Part shown: piece after piece, positions 34,801 through 50,001 of the stretch
Layout of the letters: each line of letters opens with the position of its first letter
How positions within the stretch are numbered: the stretch's first letter is position 1
NCBI RefSeq assembly: GCF_020382885.2
Contig: NC_058496.1
Span: 1,149,001-1,213,000 of the forward strand
Reading direction: 5' to 3'
DNA from: Scatophagus argus
Lineage: Eukaryota; Chordata; Actinopteri; Scatophagidae
DNA: 64,000 nt
Translations under genes and position numbers: made by a program
The notes under the pieces: generated by a model
What the model saw: only the letters and a program-made list of their open reading frames with translations
Databases searched by the model: none
Told to the model about the DNA's origin: nothing

Positions 34801-37800
34801 GCCGAAACCAATTCACTCTTTCATCATGACAAGCGTAATTACATTTAAACAAAACCCTCGTCGGCAAACAGATGGACTAAATTGTTGCTGGGCCACTTTT
34901 TGAAAAGAGAAAAGCCAGCGGCGACGCTGCGCCCACTGCGAGGCATCAGCACTTAAAAGGAAAGATGAGTGACAGCGGCGGTAACCACGGGTCAGCCTGT
35001 GGCCAGCTCTGTCCTACTTCAATGTCAGATACAAAGATGGAAATCTGCGCATGGAGCCGAACCCTGTTCTCTGCAGATTTATTTCACGCCGAGCGTCTGG
35101 ACGGGAGGGCTTACCAGGCCTGGGATTTCCGTCTGGACATGCTCTGCCTCAGCCACTTTGAGTGCGGGGTCAGGTGGTAGATCAGCTGTCTGCAGATCTT
35201 ATCAGAGGACTTTATGGTGTCTGCATCCTGCAGAGCAGAGCAGAGGAAGCTTTCAGCATGAGGAAACATCTTTATTTCACACTGTCTGCCTCCTCACATC
35301 CTTCACATGAACACAACAGAAAACGGTTTGTTGTTGTCTGAGACGCCTTCAGCTCCTCTGAACAAAACACAATTTAGCCTCCTTGCTGGAGCAAGAAAAT
35401 GTAATCACATGCAGGGTGCAGAAACACAGGACGCACACAGGAGAGGTGAGGCTCGCCGCTGTTCGTTAACCGTGTTGTGGCCCACATCAAAAATAATTCA
35501 ATATTCACCGCTGGAGGCTGAGGAATACTCTCTGTGCACACAATACGAACAAAACGGCAGAAAGACAATGAAAGTGATATGTGGGATCTCTACCGTTCCT
35601 GCTTCTGGCTGCTCATAACTAACTTGTGCCTGCAGGATTTCATGCTCACACTGGATTTCACCATCTCACTACTCAAAGAAAGGAAAGCATTTTGACGCTG
35701 TGCTGTGCGGGTGTTAGTGACTGTGGACACCAGCGATCTGACCTTCTTGGGACACTGCATCTCTCGAGCCAGGCTGAGCAGCAGCTCGTGTGAGATCGGG
35801 TCCACCAGGTTGAGGAAGGCGGCGTTCTTGTACAAGATGTCGTTGAGCGAGCTTCCCTCCAGACCGAGATCCTGGCAAAGCGGACGACAAGAGAAGAGAG
35901 GCGTCGGAATCGCAGCCAAACCAGACTGAGAAACATCCTGCAACAGTTCAGCATTCGGCAGGGCGACTCCGGACCTGAGAGAAAACGTGACAGGAACAGG
36001 GCCCTGCTGCATCGAGGGCCACGTGGCCCGGGATGGAGAGATAAAAGAAGTGTTTGTTTTAAATATTCATTAAAGGAGACAGCGGCTGTTTCATCTACAG
36101 CAGGAGAGTGAAGTCTGGAGGCAGACGCAGGCCTGCTGCGGCATACGATCACACCTCCACAGCACAGATCTGTTGTGAAAAGGCCCATCAATGCACTTAT
36201 GGTTATTTGTTAAAGGAACAGTTCACCCAAAAATGCACACGAAACATTTGTGGAGCTTCACGGTAAAACAGCACTGCAGCATCCTGCTAAACACCAAAAG
36301 AAGCTCCTGACTTGTTTCAAAACCGAAAGAAACAAAACCAAAATTGAAACTTAAAATGACTCAAGCAGCTCGTCATCCAAGTCTACGGAAACCCAGAGAC
36401 CCCAAACTTGTTTGAAAAGATGTTTTTTACACCCTTTCATAATCTGAAGTCTTCCCTGAAGCTGCTGAGCTAAAAGTGAAGTGGATGAGATTTGGGATCT
36501 GGCAGCTTCTGGAGACTTGGATTACACAGATAACAACTGAATTATCATTTCTGTGTGTACTGTTCCTTTAAGGTAGAGCTGCTTTCACTGTCAGTTAATC
36601 TGTCCATTGGTCTCTCCATTCATCAGTTACTTGGTCTATAAAATGTCGATCAGGGTTTTCCAAAGCTCATGTCTTCAACTGTCTTGTTTTGTCCACAACC
36701 CAAATATTGAGCTTAATGTGAAGTGAAGAAACCAGAAAATAATCACAACGTGCTGGAATCTTTCATCTTTCTCTTAAAAACTTATTCAAACAGATGCATT
36801 GATTATCTAAATAGCTGGTGGTTGATTAACTATTTGACAACTAATTGATTAATGATTGCAGCTCTACTGTAAACACACACATACTCAGATATTCCTTCTT
36901 CTGAGACCCTCCTGAAGACTCAAACTCACATTTAATCCCGTGCAGGTTGTGTTCAGTGCATCTCTTACACAGGAAACGCTGCAGTGACGCTTTAAAAACC
37001 AGAGCTTTTGAGTAAATGTGATTGACAGCCTCGTGCAGCACGTGAATCCATCTGAAAAGAGGTCAGAACTGACAGCTGTCACAGCCAACGTGACGAATCC
37101 AAAGCAGCTGATGCTTCCGTCGACCCTTTGGGCGTGACGGGAACTCGGCTGCGCCGTGTGCCTTCGTCAACACGTCCGTCCATCCGTCCAACCTGGAGGA
37201 CAGACGTGTGCCTTTGTCAACATGTCCGTCCTCCAGGTCCCGACGGGGCACACAGGCCAATGTGATGCTTCAGTGAGGGAAGCGAACCTTTGGACGCGTG
37301 CACATACCTGCACATACCTGCACACGATCGGCACTGATTGGTACACACAGTTTGAGTGGGAGGCCGGCAGCTCCTCCTTTTAACGAGGGCAACAGTGAAC
37401 ACAGGCTGAACCCTGAGAAGCTGCTCCTCAGACGAGCTATGGAAACATCTCCGCTCCGAGCTCAGGCGTGATCACATGTCACATGCGAGCGTGGCGTGAA
37501 TCCTTCCTGTCTGCGGCACAGCTCAGATCTTTCCCGTATCTGGAGCCGAGCTCACTGTTACACACCAATTAACTCTGCAGCAAACTCCTTTTGAACCCAC
37601 CATCTCTCAGACATCTGCCTGCTCGCAGAGCCAAGATAAACGGAGCTTATTTAACAAAAGTGGAGCTCATTTCGAGGAAGCGAGCCCGCGTCCCCTGTGA
37701 GGGGGGCTGTCATGGAGCCCAGCCTGGCCGGTTTATCTCCCCGGCTTGATTAAGGAGGTTCCACTCCCTCCTGTGTCGAGGCTTCACAGTAATTAACGGC

Positions 37801-39047
37801 GGGCTGGTCGACAGCTAAAAGACAGAGGAGGGCCCGAGGGCGAGCGAACAAATGAGATCACCGAGGCCGCTGTCACATCTTCGACGCACCTGTGTGCTTT
37901 TACACGTGTTTTAATGCAGCAGGTGAGAGGAGGCTCTGGAAACCAGCGCACCACGTGTGGCCGTGTGCTGCAGCACAGACAGGCAAAGCTTATTTCCTGC
38001 CTGGGTGACAGACTGTTTTCCATCTGATCCAATGGGTTTTTAGAGATTTTCATCAGACAAAAAAGGCAAAATCCAGACTCACAGAAAATGAATTCCGTGA
38101 AAAATCAACAAAAACGTTTCCTACAACCACATGCACACAACAGACTGAAAAGGCAAAGACAGCAGTTCACATTTTCATTTGTGTGACCTTCCCTCTCGAG
38201 GTGAGAGTTAATAAAACCTTTTGGAGAAGAATAATGTTTAGCATCGTGGAACACAGGACTCCAGGGCTCACACTGTTGCTGCTGGAGCCCATTACAGGCA
38301 GAGACATTAGGAGGGGAGGGGGGGGTCGCTCTAATGGCAGCGTTAGGACAGCCTGAGGAGGTGAGACTGTGGCCACAGAGGAGGAAACAAGGCCAGAGAG
38401 GATGAAGATGATGATGGTGCTGTGTGTGTGTGTCTCATCCAGAGACAATGTAATGTGGGGACCGTTTCCTCATCACAGTGAGAGTGAAGGCTGTGGTGAG
38501 TCAACAGAGCGCTCTGCCACTGGCCTACTTTCCATAAACACCAACACTCCTGGAGGAGGCGGAGAGGCCACGCAGGCAGAGTCACCTGGAGGGGGGCAGG
38601 AGGGGGTCAGAGGTCAGGGGTGCAGGGCACAGCCTGCAGGAGGACACCTGTGCAGGGCTTCACACACACACACACACACACATCTGTTGCTGTGGCGGGC
38701 TTAAAGCTGCACGTAAACAGGTCAGACTTCCTGTGCTGTGCGCAGGCCGAGCAGCGTCTCCTTACCTTCCTCAGCAGTTTGAGCACGTCGGTCGCCTGCT
38801 CTATCCTGCGGTCACGGAGCAGCTTCTGGATCTCTTTGATCCACGCCACCCGCCGCATGTACGGGCTGTGGTTGGTCCTCCGCAGCATCCCGGGCAGTTT
38901 GTCTGATTTCAGCATCAGTGCAAACAGAAAGTCCCCGCCGCCCCGGCTGCCCCGGTCGCTCTCTCCGGTGCCCTCCACAAGCTTGCGTCGCTTCTTGGAG
39001 AAATTCTCGTTATCCAGGCTGCTCTGCCTGCTCAGTCTGGAGCCCAT
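28582..39047 (-). CDS. lrrc75b: Leucine-rich repeat-containing protein 75B
   Basis: Four coding exons on the minus strand: 39047-38766, 35871-35743, 35227-35115 and 29191-28582, total 1134 bases, 377 residues. Exon 1 begins MGSRLSRQSSLDNENFSKKR and ends VLKLLRK. Exon 2 carries DILYKNAAFLNLVDPISHEL and REMQCPKK. Exon 3 carries KSSDKICRQLIYHLTPHSKW. Exon 4 carries LSGIPLSTRDVRQVAFYL, VAVDISFTELHDENLRILLP and LALNGNRLTLAILKDL, which are leucine-rich repeats, then an acidic C-terminus with about eleven consecutive Glu codons. The NLVDPISH and ICRQLIYHLTPHSKW blocks are characteristic of LRRC75A/B. The B form is favoured by its position beside ggt1 and ggt5, as I recall for human 22q11. The N-terminal MGSRLSRQ suits myristoylation. 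The exon 2 donor is GTCAGA, weaker than consensus. Function is poorly known. Confidence 0.88.
28687..28720 (-). repeat. GAG triplet run encoding poly-glutamate in lrrc75b
   Basis: The plus strand shows repeated CTC/TCC triplets. On the coding strand this gives a run of glutamate codons in the acidic C-terminal tail, a likely site of length polymorphism. Confidence 0.85.
31570..31981. mobile_element. TTAAAGG-type palindromic MITE, copy 2
   Basis: It begins TTAAAGGAGCAGTTCACCTA and ends GGGTGAACTGTTCCTTTAA. The inner block CCACAAAACATTTCTGGAGC near the left end recurs inverted near the right end (CTCCAGAAATGTTTTGTGG), so the element can fold back on itself. Non-coding. Confidence 0.8.
33440..34150. 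repeat. Fish dispersed repeat, apparently split by a second repeat
   Basis: The left piece TTGGGAAATGATTACTTTTT, then TTGCCGAGTTAGACGAGAAG (about 33450-33505), and the right piece GTTAGCTTAGCCTTAGCCTG, then GCTCTGTCCAAAAG (about 33913-33948), look like the two halves of one very common percomorph repeat. The material between (about 33540-33890), with GGAGCCAGAGTCTGTGCAGC and GGAGCTGCAGTATCGAGTTC, resembles another fish repeat. Family assignment is from memory. Confidence 0.4.
34768..34799. repeat. CA microsatellite
   Basis: Sixteen CA units in lrrc75b intron 3. Confidence 0.9.
36210..36571. mobile_element. TTAAAGG-type palindromic MITE, copy 3
   Basis: It begins TTAAAGGAACAGTTCACCCA and ends GTACTGTTCCTTTAA, in lrrc75b intron 1. 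It shares the internal block ACATTTGTGGAGCTTCACGG with copy 2. Non-coding. Confidence 0.75.
38661..38682. repeat. CA microsatellite
   Basis: About ten CA units, just downstream of the lrrc75b exon 1 donor on the transcribed strand. Confidence 0.8.
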
Positions 39048-39470
39048 GGTTTGATTTTCTACAGATGCGGGTAGCGTTTGTGCTGCAGCTCAGACGATAT
39101 TACCCAGAGGACGAACCCATGACCAGCCCCGGTCTTTCTGCTCCTCAGCGGACGGTGGAAAACAGCGCCGTGCTGTCTGGCGCTGCTTTGCAGACGGCTG
39201 CAGATCCGGACGATACCCGCCGACGGTCTGATTGATCGGCAGCACACGTCGCTGTTTGGATGTGTTCTACGTGCAGCCTGGCTCGGTCGGATGATGAGGA
39301 TGCTCTGGCTGCTGCTTCATCCTCCGGCCGTCCCTGCTTTACGCTGCTGTTTAGATTTGTGCAACGTGGAGCGTCCGACCAATCCCAGCATCTGGTGCCC
39401 GCCGCGCGGCTCTCCGCCTCCACGCTCACCTCCGGGCGGCGGCGACGCTGCGTGGAGGCATAAAAAGATG
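39048..39470 (-). promoter_or_regulatory. CpG-rich lrrc75b promoter or 5' UTR region
   Basis: DNA directly upstream of the lrrc75b start is rich in CG dinucleotides (for example near 39395-39450), unlike the AT-rich sequence beyond 39.5 kb. This suggests the promoter of the minus-strand gene. No core elements were identified. Confidence 0.4.
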
Positions 39471-42400
39471 TCAGTGTTGCTTTGCAGAGAACAGGAAATA
39501 CACTGTTTGAGTTTGAGTCAACACGAGGGGGTGTAATACTATACTACAGTTTTTATACTACAGTTTGACTGACACATTTTGGACAGCCAATAGACACAGT
39601 GTCCAGATCACCATGAAAGCTCTGCAGCAACAAATTCACGTCTGCAAACACGTGCAACCCTACAAAACAGTCGAAATATTTGCAAAAACTAACTCCTTGT
39701 CTATTCTGTGATGTGTCGTGAACGCTTCTGTCATTTTGCTGGTGGGAGATAATGTTTTAAAACCAGTACCCGGTGGCCTTGACCCTCCTCACCGGGTAGC
39801 GGCCTGCTGCTAAGCTAAAGTCTTGTAGCTTTGTCCTCAGTGACTGGATTTGGAAAGTAGAAACTGGTCAGAGTTGAAAGAAACAAAGCTGACACAGATA
39901 TTTATACAACCATGGAAGAATTAGTGGGAAAAAGTAAAGACTGTGAGTCTACACGGCGGTTCCTGAGCTAACGTAGGCTGGCTAGCTAACATTCTGACAG
40001 GAATTTAGTGTGACTGTGATAACATTATCATGTTATTAAACACTTTATTAAAACTCTCACAATGGGCAGTGATATAGACTATATTTCACATTAAAGTTTT
40101 TATACCTTTTAATGAAACAGACGGTTCAGAGTTTGACACTAACTGATGAAGCACTTGGATAAATCAGTCAGAACTGTGGTACCCTGTAACACCAGAGCTG
40201 CTGGCAGCCTAATAATAATGAAAATGGAAATTTGTTCAGTTTAAATATGACTAGATTTACCAATGATTAATTCTGAAAACACTTTGCCATAGGCTGATTG
40301 GTGCGAAGGCTCTACTGAAACAAGTGTGATGGTTCAAGGGCTCGTAGCTTTCATTTTATTGAAAATTGAGGAGGGATGTGTCCCCCTCAGTACATATTGT
40401 AAGTACGGCCCTGCCGTAGGATTCAAATATGACTTCCTCTTTTAACAATGTTGTAATCAGTCAGCCGCTGCTCAATCTGTCAAATCCGTCTTGCATAAAA
40501 TCCAATAAAACTCCATCTTTCTTTAAAGAACATCCGCGTCCCAGCATCCCTTCCTGTCATGTCAATCAGTATGTTTGTCCAGGGATCTTAAATGCTCATC
40601 CGGTTGCATAAGGAGTTTTTCACAGCAGCTTGCACTCCTGCACTTACTGTTAACATTAGCTTTTCTTAGATTATTTGGATTCAGTCGTATCAGAGGTTGG
40701 TGATGATTTGGCCTTATTTTCTGGTGTGATTCGGTCTTACATTTGTTTCTTGGAGCAGGATGGCTGATGCTCTCTCATTTTATTCACCCTGGCTGCACTC
40801 TTTTCCTCCCTGGTCTCAGCCTGTTGCATGTTTTCCTTGAGGTTGTATTTGTGATTATCTGGTGCCCTTAATTTGATACATCATCCACATGCTGCTGATT
40901 TGTGTTGTCAGAGCTTTGACGCTCTGAGCAGCACTGATGAATTAGCCATTTTTTACAGAGGTGAGGCTCGACGCTGTTCGTTAACTGATGAAGTTCAGTT
41001 AACATATCAGAGAGAGACTCAGGCTACTCAAGTCTGTGCAAACAGTTGTTGTGTAATATAGATGTTTGCCCCTGTGGTGCCCGACGCCCCGCCGGCCCCC
41101 TTTGGGTCCACCAGTGCTGCTGGGGAACGACTGCATCTCTCTCCTTTACTTTGTGCCTCTTCTCAGCCATCGACTATGTTGCAGTAACTTGCAAACCTCC
41201 TGCATTTTAAAAGGTCACAACTAAAACAACATTTAGGAGCCTCTGGTACATCCAGACCAATCATCAAAACACACATGTCCATCACTGCAGAGGCAGAAGT
41301 GTTTCCAACTCAAAATAGCAGCACATAGCACAGAGTCTGTCATCACATGACAACACGTGACATCACCTCCGTCTCTCTGCTGTCGGTGTTCTTGCAGGCT
41401 GCGTCTCACCTGAACAACAACAGAGCGTGACTTGATTTGCTGCTGAGTACAAAGACACACAGCAGCCTTCACGTTTAATGTTGCGAAAACAAGCTGGTTG
41501 TTAGGAGTGTTTGTTTATACCACAAGGCCCCCCATCCTGTGACAATGACATGTGCACAAAAGGCTGAAGGAAGGCTTTTGTGATCTGCAACAAACAGACA
41601 TATAATCGTCCTCTTCCGCTATAAATCAGCTCTGTCTATTAAATAAACTCCCATCCTTGGGGCTGCTCTGAACCTGGGAGATCCACAACAAGATAGCAGT
41701 GATTCGATTTGAACACAATCACAACAGCGGCGGCCCACAGGCTTCTTTGGCAGCGTTTTATCAGTGTGGCCCAGCAACAGGAGTGCACGCTGGATTAGCT
41801 GAGGTACCACAGAAGGGTATTTGCTGTTGAGAAGCTCCTGTCAGTGATGCTCCCAGCCTGGACCCGCACTGCCAAGTGAGGGTTCAGGCATCTCAATCAG
41901 CCTGCAGAATAAGCCAGACAGACTGTGACACAACTACTGAGCGAGGCAACGCTGCCAACTGAGCCAGTCGCACCGAGCCCAGAGTCTGAGCTGCATCAGT
42001 AAACAGATCACCTACAATTCAGCAAGCCTCCCAGATTGATGTTGGAGTAAACAGAGGAGTAAAGCCTCAAGAGTTTCACTCCATTTCCTTCATTTGATAA
42101 GGAAAAAATGATATATTGAACCACAACACATCCAGATTTTTGCGTAGAGCCGAATGCGCATCGTTGCTAATGTTGCTCGAACAGACAAGGATGTTCCACC
42201 CTCCAGCTGTCCAGTGTGTCTTCGTCTCTCTCGGTCTGTTTTTCTGCCTGTGTTTGTCAAAAACAAGTACAAATGAGCCACATGCTTATTATCCAGAAAC
42301 CAGTGGTCATCAGCATGACAGTGTCACACCTGAATGCCAAAGATGACACATCACGTTCCCCCACCACTGACTGAAGCTGCTCAAACTAAACACCTTGGCA

Positions 42401-42550
42401 ATACCACTGACACACACCGACAGTGGGCTGAAAGGCCCTGCCTCCGTCTCCTTTTTGTCTGTGTGTGCGTTAGAGCAAAGGTGAGTGAACCTTCTCGAGG
42501 ATGTCTGGAGGAGAAGGCACTTGTTCCTGAGCTGAAGGATCTTGTCTGAC
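39471..42550. other. Intergenic DNA between lrrc75b and ggt1
   Basis: No coding exon was recognised. The two flanking genes are divergent. An acceptor-like TTCCACAG at 42551-42558, five bases before the ggt1 start codon, implies a ggt1 5' non-coding exon somewhere in this interval. Confidence 0.5.
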
Positions 42551-42562
42551 TTCCACAGGAAA

Positions 42563-47393
<4,831 letters not shown>

Positions 47394-47662
47394 CCGCGAC
47401 TCGAGGTCCTACCCTCCTGCACTCGGACTGGACGGTCTCCTCCTCAAAGACGCTTGGACAGACAAAACACTGAAGACTCGAGCAGTGCTTAAGCTAAGGA
47501 GACACAGCCAGGGCTCGTGATGATCTTCTTTTACTCAATCATGGAAAATGCCTCCATTACAAAACCTCTTTTACTCAGTTACGACTTTCTGTCTGGGCAT
47601 TATTCGCCCAAAACGCTTTCTGTAAGACACAGAACACAACACATTAAAAACAACTAAGAATC

Positions 47663-47668
47663 AATAAA
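47663..47668 (+). terminator. ggt1 polyadenylation signal
   Basis: AATAAA, 270 bases after the ggt1 stop codon on the coding strand. Confidence 0.6.
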
Positions 47669-47679
47669 CGTCATAATAA

Positions 47680-49860
47680 GAAATGTTCTTAGGTTTCATC
47701 ACCGTGTGTTAGTAATGATCTGATTAGCTGTAGGTTGTCCATGTAGTATTTCTTTCATTGTCTAAGCAGAAAACTATTGTGAATAACTGGACATTTTGTC
47801 TGAAGAGGGTTTGGGGGTGAGGGGGTTTCGTGTCAAACCATCAGTCAGAAACCAGTGGACAAGCATGCAGGTACACCAGTCGAACAAAAAGGACACCTCA
47901 GGTTGTTTGCCTTCATCTTTCTGCTGATGGAAGTTGATCCTGAAGTGAACATGAGTCAGCAGACTGTGTTGTTTTCTACCGTGACTCTCTATTGAAACTA
48001 TTACTTCTGAACTGTAAATGTTTAATACCGAGTAGAGGTCAAGTGAATGTATAGTGTATCCTGGAAAATACATTTGCAGATATATTTTTCTAAAACATGC
48101 ATTGTTCTTATGCCATGTTTGTTGCCATGCTTGTTATTAAACATTTTAAACAAAGATGTTATATTTTACCATATGGACCCTCTGGGTATTTCTGTGCTCT
48201 TTCTGTAATAGAATATAAGGCACAAAATCACAATATCTTATCTTTTCTTTCAGTTTGTGTTTGGTGTTAATCAGAACCTCATGTGTTGGGGTTTGGAGGA
48301 AACTTTCTTTCATGTACCTAAATTGCTTATTTTCATGTTTCCCACTCCTTCTTAAAGGAGTAGTTCATGCAGAAATGAAAATTCTAGATCTGACTAATGA
48401 CAACTCGTAATCTTTGCACATCTCAGCGTTTACCTGACCTTTTAATCGCCTCACTGTTTAAGTACTAACACATACGCAGTAAACACTGAGGTTCAACTAC
48501 AGCTAAAGGTAGTAAACAGACCTGTGCCAGACTCAGGACCCCCTGAAGAGACCGAGTCCACTTTACTTTCACTGTCCACTGAGTTTCAATCGACATTCAG
48601 TAAATGTCTCCACTCAAGCGTGCTTTGGAGCAAATGAGAATCCAGCAAATGACGAGAAAAGACTTGCTGCCTTTGGGTAAAAACTTCAAAATCTTTTTGG
48701 TTACTTCTTTCATATGACGGGGACAGAGAGAGCTTTAACATCCCTCATGGTAGAAATGCAAATCGCTCTGCAGCACTAAGACTGTTTGGGTAAAAGCATG
48801 AACCGACCTCCAGACCCTGGACACTGGTGGACTTCCTGGATGCATGTCAGGTAGGCAGACAAAGTGTGATGCAGTGCCACACAGGCTGTCCTTCATGTGC
48901 ACCCAAATAGTTAACGAGTTAAAGGCTCACTGTGTGTTTTATTACACAGGTGTAGTAGTTATAACAGCCATACAGTCATATAATAAAACTACTTCAATCA
49001 TAACCAGAGCCTTTCATTGAAGACATCATGACTTTCTGTGTGCTGGGGCCCTTTTTTTACAATTTTGGCCCCTGCAACAGCCTGAGTCCACCCCTGGTCG
49101 TAATCAGGACAAACATGTTAATACTTCATGTCGCTTGTGAGTGCAGATGATTATTTTTTACATGACCTGCTTTTACTGAGCAGCACTGAGATGTCTTTAT
49201 GTGGTGAACGAAGAGTCCTGTCAAACGACTCCCCGCCGCAGAGGCGCTCACAGCCTCAAAGTGTGAGCTTTAAAGAGCACAACCACAGGGTACCTCAGAG
49301 ACATTCAAACTTTTTAATAAATTCCTCTCACAATTATTCCCACACTTGTGTCAGCTTAACTGAGACTATGATGAAACCAGTCGTTTGTTTTCTTGAAGAC
49401 GTGCAGCGGGTAATGGATCGCAGGCCCGTCACGACACTTTAATGTAACGTTATCAGCTCAAATTGTTCTCACAAATCGTGTAAGTGGAATACAGATACAG
49501 TATCTGCCGTGGTGTCATCGTGGGTCTATTGCATTATAAATGTGATTCACAGTCTCCCCCTCCGGATCCCGGCTTCATCAGTATTCTCCTGGTGGCGCAT
49601 GAATCATCCGGGCCGCTGCAACACATTCGTCTTGTAGCTAACTGTGATATTACCCTCATTCATCAAAACGCGGCAGGTAAATCAGCTCGGCTGCGACGGC
49701 TCCTGATAAACTCTGGACGTTTCTCCCACACTGTCTGCTGGCATGTTGTACCTGTCTGGTGCACCTGTGCTGTGCTGTGCTGTGGTGGAGCCTGTTAAAC
49801 CTCATGTTATTTTTATCATCCGGCCATCATTCTAACCTGTGCCTGACCACAAGCGAACGA
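47680..49860. other. Intergenic DNA between ggt1 and anapc5
   Basis: The flanking genes converge. No coding exon was seen. One end of the TTAAAGG MITE family is at 48352; otherwise I see nothing specific. Confidence 0.5.
48352..48400. mobile_element. Single end of the TTAAAGG MITE family
   Basis: TTAAAGGAGTAGTTCATGCA followed by GAAATGAAAATTCT matches the terminal sequence of the MITE family found elsewhere in this window. No opposite end was identified nearby. Confidence 0.45.
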
Positions 49861-49872
49861 GACAAATGACCC

Positions 49873-49878
49873 TTTATT
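49873..49878 (-). terminator. anapc5 polyadenylation signal
   Basis: AATAAA on the minus strand, about 125 bases past the anapc5 stop codon. Confidence 0.65.
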
Positions 49879-50001
49879 ATCTGGTAGCTCTCATGCTTCA
49901 GTGTTAACAGAGCAGGACAGATCTTCACCGCCATCTAGTGGCAAGCAGCAGTGACTCAGCACTCGGAGGAGGCGTCGTGTCCACATGACTCCAGCCTGCT
50001 G

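Larger units (their letters stand above)
29192..35114. other. lrrc75b intron 3
   Basis: A 5.9-kb intron without other recognisable exons. It contains the MITE copy at 31570-31981, a probable nested repeat pair at 33440-34150 and a CA microsatellite at 34768-34799. Open frames inside it have no protein features I recognise. Confidence 0.5.

Noticed and set aside
35673-36191. A 172-codon minus-strand frame overlapping lrrc75b exon 2
   Set aside because: It is out of frame with the exon that matches LRRC75; a shadow.
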